Shown piece by piece: positions 49,936-62,687 of a DNA stretch of 64,000 bases. How positions within the stretch are numbered: the stretch's first letter is position 1; the number at the start of each line of letters is the position of its first letter. A model generated the notes under the pieces. The model saw only the letters and a list, made by a program, of their open reading frames with translations, made no database searches and was not told the origin of the DNA. Origin of the DNA: Diprion similis (Eukaryota; Arthropoda; Insecta; Hymenoptera; Diprionidae); the NCBI RefSeq assembly GCF_021155765.1, contig NC_060115.1, forward strand, positions 1,240,001 through 1,304,000, written 5' to 3'. The translations under genes and the position numbers were made by a program.

Positions 49936-52743
49936 AAATGGTCATACAAATCAAATCCGAGACAAAAATTTCTCGACTCTGAAAATGACCAAAAAAGTAA
50001 GGCTAACCCCTTTGGATTTTTTGCGAGAATTTCGGCGATTCTGAGAAGAGCTGCAATAAATTTTTGCATGCCCTATTCCGACGTAATTTTGCGAGAGAAA
50101 TCGATTGAGCGCAGTCCCAATACGCTGCGAGCGATAGCTGAAAAGTTACGGCCGAAAAACTGCGGATTTCAATCGCCATTTCTTTCCTGTTCGTTTGACG
50201 CTCTTTTACATGTGTTTCCTGAGTTCCTAGGGGTCGAATTACTCTGAAAATGGTCATACAAATCAAATCCGAGACAAAAATTTCTCGGCTCCAAAAATGA
50301 CCAAAAAAGTAAGGCTAACCCCTTTGGATTTTTTGCGAAAATTTCGGCGATTCTGAGAAGAGCTGCAATAAATTTTAGCACGCCCAATTCCTACGTAATT
50401 TTGCGAAAGAAATCGATTGAGCGCAGTCCCAGTACGCTGCGAGCGATAGCTGAGAAGTTACGGCCGAAAAACTGAGAATTTCAAACGCCATTTCTTTCCT
50501 GTTCGTCTGACGCTCTTTTTCATGTGTTTTCTGAGTTCCTGGGGGTCGAATTACTCTTCAAATGGTCATACAAATCAAGTCCGAGACAAAAATTTCTTGG
50601 CTCCAAAAATGACCAAAAAAGTAAGGCTAACCCCTTTGGATTTTCTGCGAAAATTTTGGCGATTCTGAGAAGTGCTGCGATAAATTTTTGCATGCCCTAT
50701 TCCGACGTAATTTTGCGAGAGAAATCGATTGAGCGCAGTCCCAATACGCTGCGAGCGATAGCTGAAAAGTTACGGCCGAAAAACTGCGGATTTCGATCGC
50801 CATTTCTTTCCTGTTCGTTTGACGCTCTTTTACATGTGTTTTCTGAGTTCCTAGGGGTCGAATTACTCTGAAAATGGTCATACAAATCAAATCCGAGACA
50901 AAAATTTCTCGGCTCCAAAAATGACCAAAAAAGTAAGGCTAACCCCTTTGGATTTTTTGCGAAAATTTCGGCGATTCTGAGAAGAGCTGCAATAAATTTT
51001 AGCACGCCCCATTCCTACGTAATTTTGCGAAAGAAATCGATTGAGCGCAGTCCCAGTACGCTGCGAGCGATAGCTGAGAAGTTACGGCCGAAAAACTGAG
51101 AATTTTAAACGCCATTTCTTTCCTGTTCGTCTGACGCTCTTTTACATGTGTTTTCTGCGTTCCTGGGGGTCTAATTACTCTAAAAATGGTCATACAAATC
51201 AAATCCGAGACAAAAATTTCTCGGCTCCAAAAATGACCAAAAAAGTAAGGCTAACCTCTTTGGATTTTTTGCGAAAATTATGGCGATTCTGAGAAGAGCT
51301 GCAATAAATTTTAGCACGCCCTACTCCGACGTAATTTTGCGTGAGAAATCGATTGAGCGCAGTCACAATACGCTGCGAGCGATAGCTGAGGAGTTACGGC
51401 CAAAAAACTGAGAATTTCGAACGCCATTTCTTTCCTGTTCGTCTGACGCTTTTTTTCATGTGTTTTCTGAGTTCCTGGGGGTCGAAATACTCTATAAATG
51501 GTCATACAAATCAAATTCGAGACAAAGATTTCTCGGCTCCAAAAATGACCAAAAAAGTAAGGCTAACCCCTTTGGATTTTTTGCAAAAATTTCGGCGATT
51601 CTGAGAAGAGCTGCAATAAATTTTAGCACGCCCTATTCCGACGTAATTTTGCGAGAAAAATCGATTGAGCACAGTCTCAATACGCTGCGAGCGATAGCTG
51701 AGAAGTTACGGCCGAAAAACTGAGAATTTCGAACGCTATTTCTTTCCTGTTCGTCTGACGCTCTTTTTCATGTGTTTTCTGAGTTCCTGGGGGTCGAATT
51801 ACTCTAGAGATGGTCATACAAATCAAATCACAGACAAAAATTTCTCGGCTTTAAAAATGACCAAAAAAGTAAGGCTAACCCCTTTGGATTTTTTGCGAAA
51901 ATTTCGGCGATTCTGAGAAGAGCTGCAATAAATTTTTGCATGCCCTATTCCGACGTAATTTTGCGAGAGAAATCGATTGAGCGCAGTCCCAATACGCTGC
52001 GAGCGATAGCTGAAAAGTTACGGCCGTAAAACTGAGATTTTCGAACGCCATTTCTTTCCTGTTCGTCTGACGCTTTTTTACATGTGTTTTCTGAGTTCCT
52101 GGGGGTCGAATTACTCTAAAAATGGTCATACAAATCAAATCCGAGACAAAAATTTCTCGGCTCCAAAAATGACCAAAAAAGTAAGGCTAACCCCTTTGGA
52201 TTTTTTGCAAAAATTTCGGCGATTCTGAGAAGAGCTGCAATAAATTTTTGCATGCCCTATTCCGACGTAATTTTGCGAGAGAAATCGATTGAGCGCAGTC
52301 CCAATACGCTGCGAGCGATAGCTGAAAAGTCACGGCCGAAAAACTGCGGATTTCGATCGCCATTTCTTTCCTGTTCGTCTGACGCTCTTTTACATGTGTT
52401 TTCTGAGTTCCTGGGGGTCGAATTACTTTAAAAATGGTCATACAAATCAAATCCGAGACAAAAATTTCTTGGCTCCAAAAATGACCAAAAAAGTAAGGCT
52501 AACCCCTTTGGATTTTTTGCGAAAATTTCGGCCATTCTGAGAAGAGCTGCAATAAATTTTAGCACGCCCTACTCCTACGTAATTTTGCGAGAGAAATCGA
52601 TTGAGCGCAGTCCCAGTACGCTGCGAGCGATAGCTGAGAAGTTACGGCCGAAAAACTGAGAATTTCGAACGCCATTTCTTTCCTGTTCCTCTGACGCTCT
52701 TTTTCATGTGTTTTCTGAGTTCCTGGGGGTCGAATTACTCTCA
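49936..52743. repeat. Satellite higher-order repeat, 9 monomers, copy 2
   Basis: Second copy of the 9-monomer block. Comparing by eye I noted only a handful of single-base differences from copy 1 (for example 47769/50577, 47859/50667, 48121/50929, 49016/51824, 49204/52012 and 49519/52327). The match ends at about 52781, where CGACTC becomes CGGCTC, which places the unit boundary to within about 40 bp. Confidence 0.9.
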
Positions 52744-55199
52744 AAATGGTCATACAAATCAAATCCGAGACAAAAATTTCTCGGCTCCAAAAATGACCAA
52801 AAAAGTAAGGCTAACCCCTTTGGATTTTTTGCGAAAATTTCGGCGATTCTGAGAAGAGCTGCAATAAATTCTAGCACGCCCTATTCCGACGTAATTTTGC
52901 GAGAGAAATCGATTGAGCGCAGTCCCAATACGCTGCGACTGATGGCTGAGAAGTTACGGCCGAAAAACTGAGAATTTCAAACGCCATTTCTTTCCTGTTT
53001 GTCTGACGCTCTTTTTCATGTGTTTTCTGAGTTCCTGGGGGTCGAATTACTCTGAAAATGGTCATACAAATCAAATCTGAGACAAAAATTCCTCGGCTCC
53101 AAAAACGACCAAAAAAGTAAGGCTAACCCCTTTGGATTTTTTGCGAAAATTTTGGCGATTCTAAGAAGAGCTGCAATAAATTTTTGCATGCACTATTCCG
53201 ACGTAATTTTGCGAGAGAAATCGATTGAGCGCAGTCCCAGTACGCTGCGAGCGATAGCTGAAAAGTTACGGCCGAAAAACTGCGGATTTCGATCGCCATT
53301 TCTTTCCTGTTCGTTTGACGCTCTTTTACATGTGTTTTCTGAGTTCCTGGGGGTCGAATTACTCTGAAAATGGTCATACAAATCAAATCCGAGACAAAAA
53401 TTTCTCGGCTCCAAAAATGACCAAAAAAGTAAGGCTAACCCCTTTGGATTTTTTGCGAAAATTTCGGCGATTCTGAGAAGAGCTGCAATAAATTTTAGCA
53501 CGCCCTATTCCTACGTAATTTTGCGAAAGAAATCGATTGAGCGCAGTCCCAGTACGCTGCGAGCGATAGCTGAGAAGTTACGGCCGAAAAACTGAGAATT
53601 TCAAACGCCATTTCTTTCCTGTTCGTCTGACGCTCTTTTTCATTTGTTTTCTGAGTTCCTGGGGGTCGAATTACTCTCAAAATGGTCATACAAATCAAAT
53701 CCGAGACAAAAATTTCTCGGCTCCAAAAATGACCAAAAAAGTAAGGCTAACCCCTTTGGATTTTTTGCGAAAATTTCGGCGATTCTGAGAAGAGCTGCAA
53801 TAAATTTGAGCACGCCCTATTCCGACGTAATTTTGCGAGAGAAATCGATTGAGCGCAGTCCCAATACGCTGCGAGCAATGGCTGAGAAGTTACGGCCGAA
53901 AAACTGAGAATTTCGGACGCCATTTCTTTCCTGTTCGTCTGACGCTCTTTTTCACGTGTTTTCTGAGTTCCTGGGGGTCGAATTACTCTAAAAATGGTCA
54001 TACAAATCAAATCTGAGACAAAAATTCCTCGGCTCCAAAAACGACCAAAAAAGTAAGGCTAACCCCTTTGGATTTTTTGCGAAAATTTCGGCGATTCTGA
54101 GAAGAGCTGCAATAAATTTGAGCACGCCCTATTCCCACGTAATTTTGCGAGAGAAATCGATTGAGCGCAGTCCCAGTACGCTGCGAGCGATAGCTGAGAA
54201 GTTACGGCCGAAAAACTGAGAATTTCAAACGCCATTTCTTTCCTGTTCGTCTGACGCTCTTTTTCATTTGTTTTCTGAGTTCCTGGGGGTCGAATTACTC
54301 TCAAAATGGTCATACAAATCAAATCCGAGACAAAAATTTCTCGGCTCCAAAAATGACCAAAAAAGTAAGGCTAACCCCTTTGGATTTTTTGCGAAAATTT
54401 CGGCGATTCTGAGAAGAGCTGCAATAAATTTGAGCACGCCCTATTCCGACGTAATTTTGCGAGAGAAATCGATTAAGCGCAGTCCCAATACGCTGCGAGC
54501 GATGGCTGAGAAGTTACGGCCGAAAAACTGAGAATTTCGGACGCCATTTCTTTCCTGTTCGTCTGACGCTCTTTTTCACGTGTTTTCTGAGTTCCTGGGG
54601 GTCGAATTACTCTAAAAATGGTCATACAAATCAAATCTGAGACAAAAATTCCTCGGCTCCAAAAACGACCAAAAAAGTAAGGCTAACCCCTTTGGATTTT
54701 TTGCGAAAATTTCGGCGATTCTGAGAAGAGCTGCAATAAATTTGAGCACGCCCTATTCCCACGTAATTTTGCGAGAGAAATCGATTGAGCGCAGTCCCAA
54801 TACGCTGCGAGCGATAGCTGAGAAGTTACGGCCGAAAAACTGAGAATTTCGAACGCCATTTCTTTCCTGTTCGTCTGACGCTCTTTTTCATGTGTTTTCT
54901 GAGTTCCTGATGTTCGAATTACTCTAAAAATGGTCATACAAATCAAATCCGAGACAAAAATTTCTGGGCTCCAAAAATGACCAAAAAAGTAAGGCTAACC
55001 CCTTTGGATTTTTTGCGAAAATTTCGGCGATTCTGAGAAGAGCTGCAATGAATTTTAGCACGCCCTATTCCGACGTAATTTTGCGAGAGAAATCGATTGA
55101 GCGCAGTCCCAATACGCTGCGAGCGATGGCTGAGAAGTTACGGCCGAAAAACTGAGAATTTCGAACGCCATTTCTTTCCTGTTCGTCTGACGCTCTTTT

Positions 55200-56512
55200 T
55201 CATGTGTTTTCTGAGTTCCTGGGGGTCGAATTACTTTAGAAATGGTCATACAAATCAAATCCGAGACAAAAATTTCTTGGCTCCAAAAATGACCAAAAAA
55301 GTAAGGCTAACCCCTTTGGATTTTTTGCGAAAATTTCGGCGATTCTGAGAAGAGCTGCAATAAATTTTAGCACGCCCTATTCCTACGTAATTTGGGAGAG
55401 AAATCGATTGAGCGCAGTCCCAGTACGCTGCGAGCGATAGCTGAGAAGTTACGGCCGAAAAACTGAGAATTTCGAACGCTATTTCTTTCCTGTTCGTCTG
55501 ACGCTCTTTTTCATGTGTTTTCTGAGTTCCTGGGGGTCGAATTACTCTATAAATGGTCATACAAATCAAATCCCAGACAAAAATTTCTCGGCTTTGAAAA
55601 TGACCAAAAAAGTAAGGCTAACCCCTTTGGATTTTTTGCGAAAATTTCGGCGATTCTGAGAAGAGCTGCAATAAATTTTTGCATGCCCTATTCCGACGTA
55701 ATTTTGCGAGAGAAATCGATTGAGCGCAGTCCCAATACGCTGCGAGCGATAGCTGAAAAGTTACGGCCGAAAAACTGCGGATTTCGATCGCCATTTCTTT
55801 CCTGTTCGTCTGACGCTCTTTTACATGTGTTTTCTGAGTTCCTGGGGGTCGAATTACTTCAAAAATGGTCATACAAATCAAATCCGAGACAAAAATTTCT
55901 TGGCTCCAAAAATGACCAAAAAAGTAAGGCTAACCCCTTTGGATTTTTTGCGAAAATTTCGGCGATTCTGAGAAGAGCTGCAATAAATTTTAGCACGCCC
56001 TATTCCTACGTAATTTTGCGAGAGAAATCGATTGAGCGCAGTCCCAGTACGCTGCGAGCGATAGCTGAGAAGTTACGGCCGAAAAACTGAGAATTTCGAA
56101 CGCCATTTCTTTCCTGTTCCTCTGACGCTCTTTTTCATGTGTTTTCTGAGTTCCTGGGGGTCGAATTACTCTCAAAATGGTCATACAAATCAAATCCGAG
56201 ACAAAAATTTCTCGGCTCCAAAAATGACCAAAGAAGTAAGGCTAACCCCTTTGGATTTTTTGCGAAAATTTCAGCGATTCTGAGAAGAGCTGCAATAAGT
56301 TCTAGCACGCCCTATTCCGACGTAATTTTGCGAGAGAAATCGATTGAGCGCAGTCCCAATACGCTGCGACTGATGGCTGAGAAGTTACGGCCGAAAAACT
56401 GAGAATTTCAAACGCCATTTCTTTCCTGTTCGTCTGACGCTCTTTTTCATGTGTTTTTTGAGTTCCTGGGGGTCGAATTACTCTAAAAATGGTCATACAA
56501 ATCAAATCCGAG
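55200..56512. repeat. Satellite block repeated 24 monomers away, left copy
   Basis: The same sequence reappears at 62688-64000, offset 7,487 bp (24 x 312 minus 1). Shared private variants include the 1-bp deletion TAATTTGGGAGAG, the ACCAAAGAAG change, TTTCAGCG and AATAAGTTCTAG. Upstream of about 55200 the two stretches differ (CTTTTTCATG against CTTTTACATG), which marks the left boundary. Confidence 0.9.
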
Positions 56513-59010
56513 ACAAAAATTTCTGGGCTTCAAACATGACCAAAAAAGTAAGGCTAACCCCTTTGGATTTTTTGCGAAAATTTCGGCGATTCTGAGAAGA
56601 GCTGCAATAAATTTTTGCATGCACTATTCCGACGTAATTTTGCGAGAGAAATCGATTGAGCGCAGTCCCAATACGCTGCGAGCGATAGCTGAAAAGTTAC
56701 GGCCGAAAAACTGCGGATTTCGATCGCCATTTCTTTCCTGTTCGTCTGACGCTCTTTCACATGTGTTTTCTGAGTTCCTGGGGGTCGAATTACTTTAGAA
56801 ATGGTCATACAAATCAAATCCGAGACAAAAATTTCTTGGCTCCAAAAATGACCAAAAAAGTAAGGCTAACCCCTTTGGATTTTTTGCGAAAATTTCGGCG
56901 ATTCTGAGAAGAGCTGCAATAAATTTTAGCACGCCCTATTCCTACGTAATTTTGCGAGAGAAATCGATTGAGCGCAGTCCCAGTACGCTGCGAGCGATAG
57001 CTGAGAAGTTACGGCCGAAAAACTGAGAATTTCGAACGCCATTTCTTTCCTGTTCCTCTGACGCTCTTTTTCATGTGTTTTCTGAGTTCCTGGGGGTCGA
57101 ATTACTCTCAAAATGGTCATACAAATCGAATCCGAGACAAAAATTTCTCGGCTCCAAAAATGACCAAAAAAGTAAGGCTAACCCCTTTGGATTTTTTGCG
57201 AAAATTTCGGCGATTCTGAGAAGAGCTGCAATAAATTCTAGCACGCCCTATTCCGACGTAATTTTGCGAGAGAAATCGATTGAGCGCAGTCCCAATACGC
57301 TGCGACTGATGGCTGAGAAGTTACGGCCGAAAAACTGAGAATTTCAAACGCCATTTTTTTCCTGTTCGTCTGACGCTCTTTTTCATGTGTTTTCTGAGTT
57401 CCTGGGGGTCGAATTACTCTAAAAATGGTCATACAAATCAAATCCGAGACAAAAATTCCTCGGCTCCAAAAACGACCAAAAAAGTAAGGCTAACCCCTTT
57501 GGATTTTTTGCGAAAATTTTGGCGATTTTGAGAAGAGCTGCAATAAATTTTTGCATGCACTATTCCGACGTAATTTTGCGAGAGAAATCGATTGAGCGCA
57601 GTTTCAATACGCTGCGAGCGATAGCTGAAAAGTTACGGCCGAAAAACTGAGAATTTTGAACGCCATTTCTTTCCTGTTCGTCTGACGCTCTTTTTCATGT
57701 GTTTTTTGAGTTCCTGGGGGTTGAATTACTCTATAAATGGTCATACAAATCAAATCCGAGACAAAAATTTCTGGGCTTCGAAAATGACCAAAAAAGTAAG
57801 GCTAACCCCTTTGGATTTTTTGCGAAAATTTCGGCGATTCTGAGAAGAGCTGCAATAAATTTTTGCATGCACTATTCCGACGTAATTTTGCGAGAGAAAT
57901 CGATTGAGCGCAGTCCCAATACGCTGCGAGCGATAGCTGAAAAGTTACGGCCGAAAAACTGCGGATTTCGATCGCTATTTCTTTCCTGTTTGTCTGACGC
58001 TCTTTTACATGTGTTTTCTGAGTTCCTGGGGGTCGAATTACTTTAGAAATGGTCATACAAATCAAATCCGAGACAAAAATTTCTTGGCTCCAAAAATGAC
58101 CAAAAACGTAAGGCTAACCCCTTTGGATTTTTTGCGAAAATTTCGGCGATTCTGAGAAGAGCTGCAATAAATTTTAGCACGCCCTATTCCTACGTAATTT
58201 TGCGAGAGAAATCGATTGAGCGCAGTCCCAGTACGCTGCGAGCGATAGCTGAGAAGTTACGGCCGAAAAACTGAGAATTTCGAACGCCATTTCTTTCCTG
58301 TTCCTCTGACGCTCTTTTTCATGTGTTTTCTGAGTTCCTGGGGGTCGAATTACTCTCAAAATGGTCATACAAATCGAATCCGAGACAAAAATTTCTCGGC
58401 TCCAAAAATGACCAAAAAAGTAAGGCTAACCCCTTTGGATTTTTTGCGAAAATTTCGGCGATTCTGAGAAGAGCTGCAATAAATTCTAGCACGCCCTATT
58501 CCGACGTAATTTTGCGAGAGAAATCGATTGAGCGCAGTCCCAATACGCTGCGACTGATGGCTGAGAAGTTACGGCCGGAAAACTGAGAATTTCAAACGCC
58601 ATTTTTTTCCCGTTCGTCTGACGCTCTTTTTCATGTGTTTTCTGAGTTCCTGGGGGTCGAATTACTCTAGAAATGGTCATACAAATCAAATCTGAGACAA
58701 AAATTCCTCGGCTCCAAAAACGACCAAAAAAGTAAGGCTAACCCCTTTGGATTTTTTGCGAAAATTTTGGCGATTCTAAGAAGAGCTGCAATAAATTTTT
58801 GCATGCACTATTCCGACGTAATTTTGCGAGAGAAATCGATTGAGCGCAGTTTCAATACGCTGCGAGCGATAGCTGAAAAGTTACGGCCGAAAAACTGAGA
58901 ATTTTGAACGCCATTTCTTTCCTGTTCGTCTGACGCTCTTTTTCATGTGTTTTTTGAGTTCCTGGGGGTCGAATTACTCTATAAATGGTCATACAAATCA
59001 AATCCGAGAC
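56513..59010. repeat. Satellite 4-monomer periodicity (1,248 bp, two copies)
   Basis: Variants recur at +1,248: GGGCTTC at 56525 and 57773, CAAATCGAATCCG at about 57122 and 58370, TTCTAGCACG at about 57236 and 58484, GACTGATGGC at about 57304 and 58552, and GTTTTTTGAG at about 57702 and 58950. A third copy starts at about 59010. It continues as in the first monomer for roughly 90 bp and then jumps two monomers ahead, to TTCTAGCACG at 59107. Confidence 0.85.
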
Positions 59011-62000
59011 AAAAATTTCTGGGCTTCGAAAATGACCAAAAAAGTAAGGCTAACCCCTTTGGATTTTTTGCGAAAATTTCGGCGATTCTGAGAAGAGCTG
59101 CAATAAATTCTAGCACGCCCTATTCCGACGTAATTTTGCGAGAGAAATCGATTGAGCGCAGTCCCAATACGCTGCGACTGATGGCTGAGAAGTTACGGCC
59201 GAAAAACTGAGAATTTCAAACGCCATTTTTTTCCTGTTCGTCTGACGCTCTTTTTCATGTGTTTTCTGAGTTCCTGGGGGTCGAATTACTCTAGAAATGG
59301 TCATACAAATCAAATCTGAGACAAAAATTCCTCGGCTCCAAAAACGACCAAAAAAGTAAGGCTAACCCCTTTGGATTTTTTGCGAAAATTTTGGCGATTC
59401 TAAGAAGAGCTGCAATAAATTTTTGCATGCACTATTCCGACGTAATTTTGCGAGCGAAATCGATTGAGCGCAGTTCCAATACGCTGCGAGCGATAGCTGA
59501 AAAGTTACGGCCGAAAAACTGAGAATTTTGAACGCCATTTCTTTCCTGTTCGTCTGACGCTCTTTTTCATGTGTTTTTTGAGTTCCTGGGGGTCGAATTA
59601 CTCTAAAAATGGTCATACAATCCAAATCCGAGACAAAAATTTCTGGGCTTCAACAATGACCAAAAAAGTAAGGCTAACCCCTTTGGATTTTTTGCGAAAA
59701 TTTCGGCGATTCTGAGAAGAGCTGCAATAAATTTTTGCATGCACTATTCCGACGTAATTTTGCGAGAGAAATCGATTGAGCGCAGTCCCAATACGCTGCG
59801 AGCGATAGCTGAAAAGTTACGGCCGAAAAACTGCGGATTTCGATCGCCATTTCTTTCCCGTTCGTCTGACGCTCTTCTACATGTGTTTTCTGAGTTCCTG
59901 GGGGTCGAATTACTTTAAAAATGGTCATACAAATCAAATCCGAGACAAAAATTTCTTGGCTCCAAAAATGACCAAAAAAGTAAGGCTAACCCCTTTGGAT
60001 TTTTTGCGAAAATTTCGGCGATTCTGAGAAGAGCTGCAATAAATTTTAGCACGCCCTATTCCTACGTAATTTTGCGAGAGAAATCGATTGAGCGCAGTCC
60101 CAGTACGCTGCGAGCGATAGCTGAGAAGTTACGGCCGAAAAACTGAGAATTTCGAACGCCATTTCTTTCCTGTTCCTCTGACGCTCTTTTTCATGTGTTT
60201 TCTGAGTTCCTGGGGGTCGAATTACTCTCAAAATGGTCATACAAATCAAATCCGAGACAAAAATTTCTCGGCTCCAAAAATGACCAAAAAAGTAAGGCTA
60301 ACCCCTTTGGATTTTTTGCGAAAATTTCGGCGATTCTGAGAAGAGCTGCAATAAATTTTAGCACGCCCTATTCCTACGTAATTTTGCGAAAGAAATCGAT
60401 TGAGCGCAGTCCCAGTACGCTGCGAGCGATAGCTGAGAAGTTACGGCCGAAAAACTGAGAATTTCAAACGCCATTTCTTTCCTGTTCGTCTGACGCTCTT
60501 TTTCATTTGTTTTCTGAGTTCCTGGGGGTCGAATTACTCTAAAAATGGTCATACAAATCAAATCCGAGACAAAAATTTCTCGGCTCCAAAAATGACCAAA
60601 AAAGTAAGGCTAACCCCTTTGGATTTTTTGCGAAAATTTCGGCGATTCTGAGAAGAGCTGCAATAAATTTGAGCACGCCCTATTCCGACGTAATTTTGCG
60701 AGAGAAATCGATTGAGCGCAGTCCCAATACGCTGCGAGCGATGGCTGAGAAGTTACGGCCGAAAAACTGAGAATTTCGAACGCCATTTCTTTCCTGTTCG
60801 TCTGACGCTCTTTTTCACGTGTTTTCTGAGTTCCTGGGGGTCGAATTACTCTAAAAATGGTCATACAAATCAAATCTGAGACAAAAATTCCTCGGCTCCA
60901 AAAACGACCAAAAAAGTAAGGCTAACCCCTTTGGATTTTTTGCGAAAATTTCGGCGATTCTGAGAAGAGCTGCAATAAATTTTAGCACGCCCTATTCCCA
61001 CGTAATTTTGCGAGAGAAATCGATTGAGCGCAGTCCCAATACGCTGCGAGCGATGGCTGAGAAGTTACGGCCGAAAAACTGAGAATTTCGAACGCCATTT
61101 CTTTCCTGTTCGTCTGACGCTCTTTTTCACGTGTTTTCTGAGTTCCTGGGGGTCGAATTACTCTAAAAATGGTCATACAAATCAAATCTGAGACAAAAAT
61201 TCCTCGGCTCCAAAAACGACCAAAAAAGTAAGGCTAACCCCTTTGGATTTTTTGCGAAAATTTCGGCGATTCTGAGAAGAGCTGCAATAAATTTTAGCAC
61301 GCCCTATTCCCACGTAATTTTGCGAGAGAAATCGATTGAGCGCAGTCCCAGTACGCTGCGAGCGATAGCTGAGAAGTTACGGCCGAAAAACTGAGAATTT
61401 CGAACGCCATTTCTTTCCTGTTCGTCTGACGCTCTTTTTCATGTGTTTTCTGAGTTCCTGATGTTCGGATTACTCTAAAAATGGTCATACAAATCAAATC
61501 CGAGACAAAAATTTCTGGGCTCCAAAAATGACCAAAAAAGTAAGGCTAACCCCTTTGGATTTTTTGCGAAAATTTCGGCGATTCTGAGAAGAGCTGCAAT
61601 AAATTTTAGCACGCCCTATTCCGACGTAATTTTGCGAGAGAAATCGATTGAGCGCAGTCCCAATACGCTGCGAGCGATGGCTGAGAAGTTACGGCCGAAA
61701 AACTGAGAATTTCGAACGCCATTTCTTTCCTGTTCGTCTGACGCTCTTTTTCATGTGTTTTCTGAGTTCCTGGGGGTCAAATTACTCTAAAAATGGTCAT
61801 ACAAATCAAATCCGAGACAAAAATTTCTCGGCTCCAAAAATGACCAAAAAAGTAAGGCTAACCCCTTTGGATTTTTTGCGAAAATTTTGGCGATTCTGAG
61901 AAGAGCTGCAATAAATTTTAGCACGCCCTATTCCGACGTAATTTTGCGAGAGAAATCGATTGAGCGCAGTCCCAGTACGCTGCGAGCGATAGCTGAGAAG

Positions 62001-62687
62001 TTACGGCCGAAAAACTGAGAACTTCGAACGCCATTTCTTTCCTGTTCGTCTGACGCTCTTTTTCATGTGTTTTCTGAGTTCCTGGGGGTCGAATTACTCT
62101 AAAAATGGTCATACAAATCAAATCCGAGACAAAAATTCCTCGGCTCCAAAAACGACCAAAAAAGTAAGGCTAACCCCTTTGGATTTTTTGCGAAAATTTT
62201 GGCGATTCTGAGAAGAGCTGCAATAAATTTTTGCATGCACTATTCCGACGTAATTTTGCGAGAGAAATCGATTGAGCGCAGTTTCAATACGCTGCGAGCG
62301 ATAGCTGAAAAGTTACGGCCGAAAAACTGAGAATTTTGAACGCCATTTCTTTCCTGTTCGTCTGACGCTCTTTTTCATGTGTTTTTTGAGTTCCTGGGGG
62401 TCGAATTACTCTATAAATGGTCATACAAATCAAATCCGAGACAAAAATTTCTGGGCTTCGAAAATGACCAAAAAAGTAAGGCTAACCGCTTTGGATTTTT
62501 TGCGAAAATTTCGGCGATTCTGAGAAGAGCTGCAATAAATTTTTGCATGCACTATTCCGACGTAATTTTGCGAGAGAAATCGATTGAGCGCAGTCCCAAT
62601 ACGCTGCGAGCGATAGCTGAAAAGTTACGGCCGAAAAACTGCGGATTTCGATCGCCATTTCTTTCCTGTTCGTCTGACGCTCTTTTA

